NCBI GenBank assembly: GCA_003024785.1
Contig: PUQB01000097.1
Location: 538,310 to 602,309, forward strand
From: Selaginella tamariscina
Lineage: Eukaryota > Streptophyta > Lycopodiopsida > Selaginellales > Selaginellaceae
Reading direction: 5' to 3'
DNA: 64,000 nt
Positions within the stretch are counted from its first letter, which is position 1. Each line of letters starts with the position of its first letter. This document shows positions 31,213 to 43,562 of this stretch, piece after piece. A program made the position numbers and the translations under genes. Below the pieces are notes generated by a model. The model was given only the letters and a program-made list of their open reading frames with translations. It was not told the DNA's origin and made no database searches.

Positions 31213-32963
31213 ATTCTGATGTTGTTTTAGATCACTTATTCATTTCAACATTTGTTCTTTATTATTTGTTTGCTATTATTCGGTGAGATGCATGTTCTAA
31301 CATACACCTCTCTCTCCCTCCCTCCCTCTCATGCAGGCAAACACAAAGACCCACATTATAATTTGTTGTGTACATATACACGTACAACATGGATCAGGGA
31401 TCAGGATACATGTATTTATACGATAGGAATTTAAGTATCTCACCAAATATTAATTAAAAAGACTATGGTAATGAAAGCAATGCCACAACTGGATACAGTC
31501 TCTTTAGGAACTCTTTTGGACGTTGCTTGTCTATACTTAGTTACAACCGGTTTGCGATGAGCTTGTCCAACTGCTGAACTTGACTGCACAACAGGCTTGT
31601 ACTATCTATTGAACTAAGTTTTAGTATTTTTTACTCTGTTAATAAAAGCTTAATAAGCTATTATATATACCTGGTTGTGCATCTGTGCGTGCGTGCCTTC
31701 AAATGTATTCTCTCTCTCATAACATTTATATTATTCCGTAAAAAACAAGAGAAATTATTTATTTTGTAGGAAAGGAAAAGAAAGTATATTAATGTTTTTG
31801 GTATGTTCCTGGTGAGTGAGACAGTTCTAGTTACCGAGTTTGCACTTAATGTGCGTGCGTGCATATATGTATGTGTCTGTCTTAACTACTGGGTATACGC
31901 TGATGATCTGTTTTATAATACTACAGTTTACACTCAATGTGGCGCACGCACGCGCACACGCACACACACACACACACATATAGTGTGTGTGTGTGTGTAT
32001 GTGGGTTATGTGCACACAAAGTAATCGCGTATAGACTCGTACGGCCGTTTCTTAAAGCCCACCATTATTAAATAAAAATTGAACCCGCCGACCATAACAA
32101 TGCACAATATTGTCATTACATCCTTATCTGTTATATATTCAATATTAATCTCTTATATCACATGACACCAGCAGAAATAGCATGCTCAGAGGTCCCACGA
32201 CACCTACTTAAATATTCATTAAGCATGGATATATTGAGCACATAACCACCCATTTTACTTGTGTGTGAGAGAGAGAGAGCATATAAGAAGTTGTGTTGGT
32301 TCAATTCAAAAACTTCATAAACATACATACATACACACGTGCACACATATTTATATTGCTATGCACATTGTATCTATTTGATTTCCACCAAACTCTTTTG
32401 CACAGCCATAAGTCCATGCGTATTAAACACATTCACACGCGTGCACCATGAATAAGGTTGCATCATTTGTATATAAAAAAATGAGTAACTTCTCTCGATT
32501 GTAGGTACGTTATATATATACATATACATATATAGAGAGGGGCGGGGGTGGGCGGGAGAGAGAGGGGAGGGGAGTACCATAACTAGTTTGTGCACAATAC
32601 AGAGAGTTTCTTACTAAATGATCTGTCTACGATGTCTCTCTCTCTCTCACGAGAAGACCACTAACAGTACGGTTCACCTAATGCAAGAAGCCACAATCCA
32701 AACATCCACTCCGGCCAGAGCTCTGTGAAATAATCAGTCTTATATTGGCAGTCGGACTGTCTATCTTCTTCACACGATACACCGCATCGATCACACCTGC
32801 AAATACAGCTACATTTTAGGGTTCTTCCCCAAGAACCCTAGATTTAATAATAATATTGTAAATATTGAAAAACATAAAATGCAAGATTATAATGATAGAC
32901 TACTATATAAAGTGGTAAGGACCAGGACGTAGAAACAGTGTTCACTTTTAAACATATGATATA

Positions 32964-33085
32964 ATGGCCTCTCTCATATCTCTTAACGATCTATGTGCAA
33001 TTGCTTTTATAGCTAATGGACGGCATTTGCCCCCAGGCACGTACGATAAATTATTGTGTTCCAATGTTGTATTTAGGTTTGGAGA
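32964..33085 (+). pseudogene. GDSL esterase/lipase, copy A, 5' part (split by copia)
   Basis: ATG at 32964 opens MASLISLNDLCAIAFIANG and runs to VVFRFGD, the start of the GDSL catalytic block. The copia element enters at 33086, within the codon of the Asp before the catalytic Ser. The remaining 41 bases (37851-37891) supply SLTTANNN before a second insertion. The rest of the gene is inverted at 51660-52297. GDSL enzymes are secreted Ser-Asp-His esterases or lipases. This copy cannot encode one. Confidence 0.75.
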
Positions 33086-33222
33086 TGTTCAGAATTAAAT
33101 CACAGCCGCACCAAGATCAAACCTCAACCTTGGCGGATAGTACGCGCTGCACAACGGCTCACATTCGTGCTCGCTAAGAACCCTAAAACAGGGGTCCAAC
33201 CCTAGTATATTGGAGCATCAGT

Positions 33223-36200
33223 TTATGTCTCAACACTCTCCCGTAAACTGGTGCTCAAAAGACTCCGAGGCCCCTCAGAACAAAGCGAACTTGGCTGGGC
33301 TCGACCAAGCGGTTTGGTGAGCACGTCTGCCACCATTTCATCTGCAGAAGAATGAGCCACCTTCACCAAACCGCCTTCTACAAGCTCCCAAACGTAATGA
33401 AACTGAATGAGCACATGCTTGGTCCGTCCATGATAGACTGGGTTCTTGCTCATAGCAATGCTACTCTGATTGTCACACCAGCTAAGCATGGGGGTTCGTT
33501 GCACCGCTCCAAGCTCTTGTAAGAGTCCCCACATCCATATAAGCTCCTTGCATCCAGAAGTGAGGGCAATGTACTCAGCCTCTGCAGATGAAAGGGCCAC
33601 CACACTCTGCCTCTTGCTCCCCCACGCAATCGAGGCCCCGCACAATTCCAAAGAGTAGCCAGTGGTGGACCGAGCTCCTTTGTTTGTCCCCCAACTTGCA
33701 TCAGTGTAAGTGACTAGCTAAGTGTCACGGCCTGAGAAGCATAGGCCTTGGTGAGGTGTTCCCTTTAGGTACCTGAGTACATGTTTGGCAGCCTTCCAAT
33801 GGCACAAACTCGGAACAGATCCAAACTGGCTAAGCAGCATAGTAGCATATGCTATGTTCGGTCTAGAGGAAGACGCCAGAAACATCAAGCAACCTATGAG
33901 GCTGTGGTACAGAATCTCAGAATCACATATTTCTCCTCCCGTCTGAGGTGAGTTCGGATTGACAGCACCGACGAGCATGGGAGTTTCAATTGGACGGTAG
34001 TTCTGCATACCAAATCGAGAGAGAAGAGATTGCACATAGTGTTGCTGGTGAATCTTCAAAGTCCCAGCCTGCATATCCCGCTCAATTTGTAGGCCCAAGA
34101 ACGTCTTCACCTCTCCCATGTCCTTCATCCGAAACCGTTGTGCCAAACTTGCTTTCAACCTGCCAATCCCGTCTTCATGACCTCCAGTGATAAGAAGATC
34201 ATCCACATACAGGGCAATAATGATCCGTCCACGACCAACTCCTCACACATAGACATTGGAATCACTGTGTGTTCTTCGAAAGCCTTGTCGACGCAAAGCT
34301 TCATCAAACTTCTGGTACCACACCCGAGAAGCTTGCTTGAGACCATACAAGGCCTTGTTAAGGCGCTAGGCTCGAGCTGTGTCCCCATGCTCAGGAAAGC
34401 CTAGGGGAATGCGCATGAAGATCTCCTCATGCAAATCCCCATGCAAGAACGCGGTCTTTCACATCCATTTGGTGCACTTGCCACCTCCTGGCGTTAACAA
34501 GTGCCAAGAGTGCGCGGACACTAGGCAACGTCACCATAGGCAAAAATGTCTCCTCATAGTCAACTCCTCGCACCTGGGTGAAGCCTTTTGCCATGAGTCT
34601 AGCTTTGTGTTTGACATCCCCAGTCAGGGGATCCACTATCCATTTGAAGACCCACTTGTAGTCAACAAGTCAACGTTGGTGTGGGGCAGCACACTCCTCG
34701 AATGTGCAATTCTGCACTTGTGCATCCGCTTCGTCCTGAATGGCCCACTTCCACTCAAGAGACTCCGCTCCGGTCACCGCATCTTCAAAGGTGGAGGGAA
34801 CCTTCTCATCCACAAACATGCACATCTCGGCTTCCTCATCAAGTAGAGAAGTGGCATCTTCCAACACCTTGCGAGAAGGCACTCTCGTGCGTGGTCTATC
34901 TGGAGCTACCACAGGATTCGGCATGCCCCGCCGGCGAGGGACATGAGGAGGCTGATCAACCTGCTGCTTTGGCTGCTCAGGTGCTAGCTGCTCATGGACA
35001 TCAGCATCACCTTGATCACCTCGAGCATCACCTAGCAGTTGCTCCCCAGGGCATCAAGGCCACGGTCTTCCCCTATGTCCACAAAACCAATTGGGATTAG
35101 GGGAGCCAACAAGTCATTATCAATGAAGGAGTCCACAAGTTGTTCCGTGGAATGACACCATGTGAGGTCATCCTCAACAAACACCACATTTGTGCTGATG
35201 ATGGTGCATTTGTCCACTGGGTTCCATAGCCTGTATGCTTTCCGACGCTGTAGCCAACAAAGATCAACTTCTGGCTCTTGGGGTCCAGCTTCTTCTGCAG
35301 CTGGTCAGGAATATGGGCATACGCTGTGCAACCAAACACCCTGAGATGGGATACATCAGGCTTCAGACCCGTCCATGCTTCCTCAGGTGTTTTGCCTTTC
35401 AATGCCACAGTTGGCAACCGGTTCTGAACATGCATGGCTACCACAATAGCCTCATGCCAAAACTCCTTGCCCAAATGTGCATGAGCAAGAAGGCTGCGTG
35501 CTGCATTCACCAGCGTCCGGTTCTTCCTCTCAGCCACGCCATTCTATTGGGAGGTGTACCGGGGTGGTGACGTGGTGTTGAATACCGGCATTCCGACACA
35601 ACTCTTGCATGGTGGAGTTAAGGTATTCCTTGCCACCGTCCATGCGCAAGGCCTTAAGCTTCTTGCCAACTTGAGTTTCCACCGCAGCTCTGTACACACG
35701 GAAGGCCTCCACCATCTCATTTTTACGACGTAAGAAGAAAAGTTTGGTGAGGCGACTGAAGTCATCAATGAACGTAAGAATGTAACGTGCGCCAAAATGA
35801 CTCGGGACGTCCATGGGCCCACACAAGTCGGAGTGCACCAGCTCCAAGAGCTCTGAAGAGCGGTGCTTTGAAGATCCAAAACTTCGGCGATGATGTTTGC
35901 CCAACACACATGACTCACAAAATGCATGTGAAAAACCAGGCCTCAGATCCAGCCCTTCCACCATGTAGTTGGACACAAGCTCGTGCAGTGCCTTGTGATT
36001 TGCACGACCCAACCGGCAATGCCATAAATAGGCATCTGCACCAAAATGTTCTCAGCGGCTGTAGCAAGATGAGGGTGTGAGAGAATCTCATACAAGTTTC
36101 CACGCCGCCTAGCGTGGAGAACTTTCCTCCCAGTCACAAGGAAATCCAACTTGTCATATAAATCTGCACCATGACTAGTAAACACGATCGACTTATCGTC

Positions 36201-36350
36201 GTCACACAACCTTGCCATCGACATAAGGTTTTTCTGCATGCCTGGGACGTGCAAGGCGTCTTTGAACATCATCTCCCCACCGTCCTGAAGTGGGAGTGTC
36301 AAAGTGCCTCGACCAGCAATGTCCAATTGGGCATTGTTCCCCAACACCAC
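33223..36350 (-). pseudogene. Copia pol: integrase, reverse transcriptase, RNase H (broken)
   Basis: Fragments in order on the minus strand are: GAG-pre-integrase (36350-35943); integrase with CESCVLGKHHRRSF and the catalytic-core FIDDFSRLTKLFFL (36012-35530); the downstream integrase segment with MAERKNRTLVNAARSLLAHA (35537-35097); and reverse transcriptase with KARLMAKGFTQVRGVDYEET (34636-34427) and MDDLLITGG (from 34206). RNase H follows with VVALSSAEAEYIALTSGCKE and ADVLTKPLGRAQ to 33223. At least four frame changes interrupt it, near 35530, 35090, 34640 and 33700. Confidence 0.85.
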
Positions 36351-36377
36351 ATCACTACTTCTTTGAACTGGGATATA

Positions 36378-37436
36378 CTATTCAAACATCAACTTGTTAT
36401 TAGTCATGAGGCTAGTACAACCTGAATCAAGCACCCAGGAGTGCATCTTCCCACTGCTCTCAGCATTGAGGGACTCCTCCACTATGAAGGACTCTTCTTC
36501 CCATTCACCTTCTTCACTTTCAACACCGACATTAGCCTTCCCATCTGCATGGGGGCAGTCCCTACCCCAGTGTCCAAACCCTCGACATATCTTGCATTGG
36601 TCATGGCCAAGCCGACCTTCTTGTCCTTGACCCCTGCATCCTCGTGCACCCTTCTCCAGTTCCCCTTTGAAAGCTGCTTGTCCACGTCCACCTTGGCTAG
36701 CCCAAGCATTGCCTGAACCGTGGGCTAGAGGCAGCAAGGGTGCAACAGCATCACGCCCAGCCAGCTCATGCTTGGGAACCCGTCGCTTGGCATATATGAC
36801 TTCATGCAAAGCATTGGTTTTGGCCTTCTCCTTGCAGAGCAAGGCTGTGGCCACAAGCTTGGCCACCACCGTTTCAAATGTGAGATTGTCCTCACGATTA
36901 AGAGCCTTGACATCCCTGTCCCACTGAGCAGGGAGGGATTGGTAGAGCTTCACCTTTTGCATGGAATTCGAGATGATATGCTCGTCCCCTTGAGCAGCAA
37001 GTTTAGTAAAGAACCGACTTAGCTTGTCCGCATGCTCCTGCATGTCTCCATCTTCGTAAACACAAGCCTCAAGCTCCGAGTGGATCTGCATGACTTCCAT
37101 ATCGGTCTTTTTCCCATAGGTGTCCGACAACCACTTCCAAACTTCAGCAGGGGACTTGTCAGTATCCACCTTGAGCATAATCCCCGGGCTGAGGTAAGTG
37201 CAAATGCAGCCCACGGCGTGCTCAGCCCGCACTTTCCACTCTTGATGGATTCTAAGGGTCTCATTGGAGTTGCCCTCCGGCGGCTCTGGGTCAGTCCCAC
37301 GGATGAGCCCAAAAACTCCTTTGACACGAAGCCGAGTCTTCAACAACTTCTTCCACAATAGAAAGTTCTACCCCTTGAACACAAAGGGCTTGCTCCCACA
37401 CGAGCTTCCAAAGGAATTCTCACCAAATTCAGCCAT
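36378..37436 (-). pseudogene. Copia gag and protease start
   Basis: The likely start is the ATG at 37436 (MAEFGENSFG), with a TAG at the FKG-stop-NFLLWKK position. The long open frame is 37358-36378. It contains a copia gag domain (MQIHSELEACVYEDGDMQEH), a CCHC zinc knuckle (CKICRGFGHWGRDCPHADG) and the protease active site WVLDSGCTSLM. The single stop near the N-terminus is the main defect here. Confidence 0.8.
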
Positions 37437-37675
37437 GGCCTCCCACTAGGCTACATTACACATTGATCCTTACCAAATTTTGTCATGGCCTCCCACTAGG
37501 CTACATTACACATTGATCCTTACCAGATTCGGTCATGGCCTTCCACTAGGCTACATTACACATTGATCCTTACCAAATTCGGTCATGGCCTCCCACTAGG
37601 TTATATTACACATTGATCCTTACCAAATTCGGCCATGGCCTCCCACTAGGCTACATTACACATTGATCCTCGCCC
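37431..37675. repeat. Five 50-bp tandem repeats in the copia leader
   Basis: TCCCACTAGG recurs at 37441, 37491, 37541 (as TTCCACTAGG), 37591 and 37641, an exact 50-bp period. On the coding strand each unit repeats the gag start region (CCATGACCGAATTTGG), so the leader has several ATG codons opening short frames before the gag ATG at 37436. Confidence 0.9.
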
Positions 37676-38574
37676 AGATCAGAAGAGCTCTGATACCATG
37701 TTCAGAATTAAATCACGGCCGCACTAAGATTAAACCCTCAAACCTGGCAAATAGTACGTGCTGCACAACGGCTCACATTCGTGCTCGCTAAGAACCCTAA
37801 AATAGGGGTCCAAACCTTAGTATATTGGAGCATCAGTTTATGTCTCAACATGAGATTCACTTACAACGGCAAACAACAACAATGTTGCAGTTGTCAAGCC
37901 ACGATCCAGGAACCAGGAAGGGAACAGGATTCCAAGGACAGGAAGGCCTGACTCAGGAACAGGACCGAGGGTAGGACAGGAACTAGAAATAGGAACAGGA
38001 CGGATCTAGGAGCAGGAGCAGGATAGGAAACAGGAGCAAGAAAAGAACAGGACAGGATCCCGAAGCAGGACAGGATCCAGGAGCAGGATAGGAAACAGGA
38101 GCGAGACAGGAACAGGACAGGAAACAAGACAAGAACAAGACAAGACGAGATTGATCGTAGTAAGACTGGTGTTGATAGTAACTGATTGTACAACAATTAG
38201 GTCGGAGCTTTTATGCTCACAACTCCAAGAGCTAATCTAGGCATGAGTGCTAAAAGTGGTTGCATGCATGCAAAAGTGATTGCATACATGCAGAGGCTAA
38301 GATGAGTCCACATGTCCCTTATCCTCTAGGCATATCCTATGGCATATCCTGTAGGAATATCCTGTAGGAATATCCTGCAACCGAATCCTGTGTCCGGAAT
38401 CCTGGTAGGAATATCCTGTAGGAAAGTCCTGCAACCCATATCCTGTATCCGGAATCCTGTAGGAAAGTCCTGCAACCCATGTCCTGTATCCGGAATCCTG
38501 TAGGAAAGTCCTGCAACCCATGTCCTGTATCCGGAAACCTGTATTCTGTATCGGGTCGTGACAGCACCTCCTCC

Positions 38575-41500
38575 CTAAAGACGAGTTCCACGAGTCTTGG
38601 GACCTGGTTTAGCAGGATAATGCCGATGGAAGGCAGCAACCTTGGAAGAAGCATGGAGTAAGTTGGATGCAGGTTCCCAAGTGCGATCAGTAGGCAGGTA
38701 CCCTTTCCAATCCACCAAGTATTGGAGTTGGTGACGATGAAGACGAGAGTCAAGGATGGCTGCAACTTCGTACTCAGGTTCAGTGTCAATGACCACAGGA
38801 GGGGGAGGAGAAGAAACGCGACCGGGAAGAGAAGAAGGATGATACGGCTCCAACAAAGAGGTGTGAAACACGGGATGAAGTTTCACCGTGGATGGTAACT
38901 CGAGTCGGAAAGCTACAGGATTTACCTCCGCCACGATCCTATAAGGGCCCAATCGTTGAAAATCCAACTTAGAAGAAGGCCTGTTGGTGCGAATGTGTCG
39001 ACGAAGAAGCCACACGAGATCACCAATCTTGTATGCAGGTGCCGGCTGACGGTGAGCATCAGCATGATGCTTGTATCGTTCCTGTGCCTGTTGAAGATGA
39101 ACCTGGAGATCATCCTGTACCTGCCGAAGATGCTGAAGACGATCCTGTACTGCAGGAGCGGAAGAAGGAGAAGCGGAGGAGCAAAGTCAAAACGTGGATG
39201 GTGGCCTGTAAGAGCAAAGAAAGGTGTCTGTCCTGTAGATGCGTGGATGGAGTTGTTGTAGGCAAACTCCGCCATTGGAAGGAGGTCCAACCAGTTGTCC
39301 TGCTGGTAACTGATGAAGCAACGAAGATACTGTTCTAAGGTCTGAATTGTGCGTTCGGACTGCCCATCGGTTTGTGGGTGATATCCTGAAGAAAGATCCG
39401 CTTTGACCTGTAGACTCCGAAGAAGCTCTCGCCAAAACTTGGACATGAATTGTGGACCTCGATCGGAAACAATGCTCTCAGGAAGACCATGATGTCGGAA
39501 CACCTCGCGGATCACCAACTCGGCAGTTGTCTGACCTGTAGCTGTCTTGTTGCAGGGTAGGAAATGAGCCTGCTTGGTGAAACGGTCAACCACCACAAGA
39601 ACTGCATCAAACCCACGAGAAGGAGGAAGATCTGTGAGGAAATCCATAGAAATGGATCTCCAAGGAGCAGACGGAACAGGAAGAGGACGAAGAAGACCAG
39701 AGGGTGCATGATGAGGCATCTTCGACCTGCTACAAGTGTCACAACTCCGTACAAACCTCTCCACAAAACCTCGCAACCCAGGCCACCAATAGTTGCGAGT
39801 CACCAACTCCACTGTCTTGGCCACACCAAAATGTCCTGTAGCCGGGGTATCATGACAATCCTGTACCACACGAGTCCTGGAAATACCAGCAGGAACGTAC
39901 AGGAGACCTTCCCGGTACAGGAGTCCATCCTGTATGGTGAACAGGTTGTAGTCTGGACGGGAACTGGAGGAAGAGGAACTTGCAACGTCAGGATGAATGT
40001 GTGAGAACACATTCTTTGCCAAGTCGTCTGTAGCCAACTGCGAACGGATGTCCTGTAGGAGTGTTGAATTTGCTGGAGCCTGATGAACCTGCAGTGCCGC
40101 AAGCCGGAAACGATCAGGACCCAACAACACTTGCCTTTGACAGTCAAATGCAGGATCGCCCGGGCTTGGTGCAAGGTAAGAGCGCCTAGACAATGCGTCC
40201 GCCTTGCCATTCCGAAAGCCGGGCCTGTAGACGATGACGAAGTCAAAACGTGATAGGAACTCTGCCCACCTAGCCTGTCGCCGACTGAGGACCCGAGCCG
40301 TTTGAAAGTACTCCAGGTTCTTGTGATCCGTAAGAACTTGTACAGGATGTGCAGCACCTTCCAGGAAATGCCGCCACTCCTCAAACGAATCCACAATGGC
40401 CTTGAGTTCCTTGTCATGAATCTCGTAGTTGATCTCCGCCGACAGGAACTTACGAGAGTGGAAAGCTACAGGATGAAGCAACTTGTCCTCTCCAACTTGC
40501 GATAGCACGGATCCTACTGCAAAATCCGAGGCATCTGCTTCAATGAAGAAAGGATGAGAAGGGTCAGGATGTGCTAAAATCGGAGCTGTCGTGAAAACGT
40601 CCTTGAGTGTTGTGAACGCGTGTTCCGCCTTGTCGGACCAAGAGAAAAATCCTGTGCGCTTGGTGAGTTCTGTGAGTGGAAGTACACGCTTGGAGAAGTC
40701 CTGTATGAACCGCCTGTAGAAGTTTGCAAAGCCAAGGAAACATTGTACATCTCGTACCGACTTGGGCCTCTCCCACTCCACGATGGTCTTCACCTTGTGC
40801 ATGTCCATGGAAACGCCAGCAGGAGAGACGATGTAGCCCAAGAACTCCACCGAATCCCTATCGAAAAAACACTTCTCCAACTTCGCGTACAGGCCATGCT
40901 CGCGAAGCCGCTCTAAAACTAGCCGTACATGCTTGTCATGTGCCGCCTGGTCCTTGGAGAAAATCAAGATGTCGTCGAGGTAGATCACCACAAACTGGTC
41001 CAAGAAGTCACGGAAAATGTCGTTCACCATGTGTTGGAACAGCTGGGGCATTGGTAAGGCCGTACCGTGTACTCAAAATGTCCATACCTTGTACGAAAGG
41101 CAGTCTTCCACTCATCGCCGGGACGAATCCGTACAAGGTTGTAGGCTCCTCGTAAGTCGATCTTCGTGAACACCTTTGCTCCTCGCAGCCGATCGAGAAG
41201 TTCCGGGATCAATGGCAACGGGTACCGATTCCGAATGGTGACTTGATTCAAACCCCTGTAGTCCACAACCAAACGTAAACTCCCATCCTTCTTCTTGACA
41301 AAGAAGATAGGAGCTCCTGCAGGGGACTTTGAGTGACGAATGAAGCCGGATGCCAAGTTGTCCTCGATGTACTGACGAAGAACCTCCAACTCTGTGGGTG
41401 ACAATGCATAAATCGGTCCGAATGGTGGAGTCTTTCCTTCCGCAAGATCAATAGGACAGTCGTAGGACCTGTGAACAGGAAGAACTGCAGCCTTGTGCTT

Positions 41501-42479
41501 GTCAAAAACGTCCTTAAAGTCGTGGTACTTGGATGGTAGGGAAGAAGGAGGAGAAGGAGAAGGAGAAGGAGAAAAAACAGGGGAGTCGGATACAGGAAAG
41601 GTAGAAGAGGACGTAGGAGTTACTTGAAAGGCAAAAAGGTGGAAGGGAGCAGGATCAGTGGCGAGTTCATGCATGGTAGTGGTAAGAACTCGGAGAGGAG
41701 AAGGAGGGAGCTGTGACTGAAAAAGAGGAAGGATCTTGGGGGATGGAACAGAAGCAGGGTAACAGAAAGAAGTAGGATTGGAAAAAACCTGTGTGGGTGT
41801 TGATGAGTGTACAGGATTGGAAGAATCCTGTACAGGAGTCCGTGGTTGCGCAAGAGTGGAAGAAGCCTGCGAATGTGCTGACGAATCAACAGGAGGTGGA
41901 TCAGGAGTGGAGAGAGCCTGCAGATGTGCTGAGGAACTGATATGAGGTGAATCCTGTCGAGGAGGAGTCTTCAACACTGGTACAGGAACAGGCACGGTCA
42001 ATCCTGTAGCTTGTACTGCCTCAGATATAAGGATGTATCCTGCACACAGGAAGGTACAGGATTGATCCTAGCTGTTGGAGAGGAAAACGTGAGCGTCCTA
42101 GACCTCCAGTCGATCTGCGGATTTGCAACAACGAACCATGGCATGCCCAAAATGATGGGAGTCGACCGAGTCTTGATCAAGTTGAAGGAAATTGAACAGT
42201 TGAATGTGCCATACCTGCAGGAGAGAGGTTCGGTAGCATGGGTAACGCGCCAGAAGCAATTAGACGCCCATCGGCCACCTCTACAGGAACTGCACGCTTC
42301 AACTTCACCACCGAAATGCCATGTTGAGTTGCAAACGTATCATCCATGAAGCATGCATTTGCACCAGTGTCTAACAAGGCAAACTCCATGAGCTCTCGAT
42401 TATTAAGATGAATGTGTACAGGAAACTTAAGTGATGGGATGGTATGAGCAGCACCAATGGAGCCTGCACCTACGTCCAA
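38575..42479 (-). pseudogene. Gypsy 1 pol: protease, RT, RNase H, integrase, chromodomain
   Basis: Protease is at 42479-42177 with FALLDTGANACF. Reverse transcriptase starts in 42001-41024 ([20 protein letters not shown]) and continues in 41051-38922 with VVIYLDDILIFSKD. That frame also carries RNase H ([18 protein letters not shown]), the integrase zinc finger (CDTCSRSKMPHH) and the integrase core (DFLTDLPPSRGFDAVLVVVD, SIVSDRGPQFMSKFW). The last frame, 39015-38575, has a C-terminal chromodomain (LQYLVDWKGYLPTDRTWEP). The domain set makes it a chromovirus. Frame changes lie near 42150, 41045 and 39000. Confidence 0.88.
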
Positions 42480-43469
42480 CTTCGCGGCTCCTAGACGAAG
42501 TGGACATTGGAGTTTTCCGACTGAACTTCAGCTTCAACTTCACGCGTCTTGAAGTTCCTGGCTTTAATAGGACAATCTGCCACCTTGTGTCCTGCTCCAC
42601 CACAATACAAGCACAGGTTCTCACTGCGACGACGTTGCTTCTCAGCAGCGGAAAGAGACCACGCTTGGATTTCTCAACCTCCATAGGAACTACTCCAGAA
42701 GGTGGTGCAGGAACACGTACCACAGCTGCAGGATTGGTTTGCAGGAACTGTTGACGGGATCTTTCCTGACGACGCTCGAACAAACGGTTGTCGCAACGAA
42801 CAGCTTGTTGCATGATCTCCGCTAATGTTTGGGCATCCGGTAACGTAAGGAGAAGGTCCTTCACGTCGTCCCTCAACCCAAAACGGAAGTGTTCGATCAA
42901 TGCAGTCTCGTCCCATGGAATGTTCGTGCAAAGTTGCTGAAATTCGGATGCATAGACGGAAGCTGGTCGGGATCCTTGAGTGAGCTTCCGTAACTTCGTG
43001 CATGCAGAACGGTACTTATCAGGATCTCCAAAACAGGCTTCAAAGGCAGCCACGAAACCTTCAAAGTCTTCCATCAATGGATCGTCACGCTCCAGCAAGG
43101 GGGCAACCCAAGCCCGTGGAGATCCACTTAGTAAGGATGCCAAAAGACCCACCTTTTGAGCATCAGTCGAGTAGCGCCGTGGTTGCATACGGATCAAGAG
43201 CCGGATCTGATTCAGGAAACCTTGGAAATCGGCACGATTACCACTGAACTTCTCTGGCATGCTAACCTTCGGCTCCGAAGAAAAGTTTGATGAAGAGGGA
43301 ACCACCGATGCCTGGGAAAGAGAGCCTGCGCAGCAGCCTTGGAGGATGCATCAGCAGCTGCATGTGCCGCAGTGGTGGAACCTTGCAGGTCGGTGACCAC
43401 TTGGCGCAAAGTGGCCAGCTCATGAAGTAACATTTGGTGCTCGCGTTGAAAGCGCTCAAAATCAGCCAT
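42427..43469 (-). pseudogene. Gypsy 1 gag
   Basis: It starts MADFERFQREHQMLLHELA at 43469. A frame change near 43300 leads into the main gag domain (MPEKFSGNRADFQGFLNQIR, FEACFGDPDKYRSACTKLRK) down to about 42600. The CCHC knuckle is out of frame here. The same region of gypsy 2 reads it intact as LCLYCGEAGHKAAECPTKA, which shows what has been lost. Confidence 0.8.
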
Positions 43470-43547
43470 GATCTAGGAAAGAAAAAGGAGGAAAATGAAG
43501 GAAAAGAATCAAGAAAAAGGTAGCTGGAAAACGGAGAACTATGAAAG

Positions 43548-43562
43548 CAGTTACTATCAAAC
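43548..43562 (-). promoter_or_regulatory. Self-complementary primer-binding site of gypsy 1
   Basis: The 15 bases directly inside the 5' LTR read GTTTGATAGTAACTG on the coding strand. Their complement, CAGTTACTATCAA, occurs inside the LTR at 38184-38172 (coding strand). That is 30 bases downstream of an ATAAAA TATA-like box (38214-38209), where the RNA should start. The same pairing is present in mutated form in gypsy 2. Confidence 0.7.

Larger units (their letters stand above)
28589..33085 (+). repeat. Segmental duplication copy A, first part
   Basis: This sequence matches 56015-61047 in the same orientation and includes both TPD1-like genes, the spacers and the 5' end of the GDSL gene. Differences are point changes and small indels, plus a roughly 230-bp extra stretch in copy B near 59200-59440. 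Copy A is then interrupted by the copia and gypsy insertions, resumes at 37851-37891, and its distal part is inverted at 47360-52297. Spacers 29474-30426 and 31213-32963 contain only AT-rich and CA-rich DNA with no further gene that I can recognise. Confidence 0.9.
33086..37850 (-). mobile_element. Ty1/copia LTR retrotransposon
   Basis: LTRs at 33086-33235 (150 bp) and 37699-37850 (152 bp) begin TG and end CA. Flanking target duplications are GGAGA (33081-33085) and TGAGA (37851-37855), with one mismatch. Copy B of the duplication shows the empty site. On the minus strand the primer-binding site TGGTATCAGAGC abuts the 5' LTR, complementary to initiator tRNA-Met. Domain order is gag, protease, integrase, reverse transcriptase, RNase H, which defines copia. 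Internal stops and frameshifts make it non-autonomous. The LTRs differ at roughly a dozen positions, so the insertion is not very recent. Confidence 0.93.
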
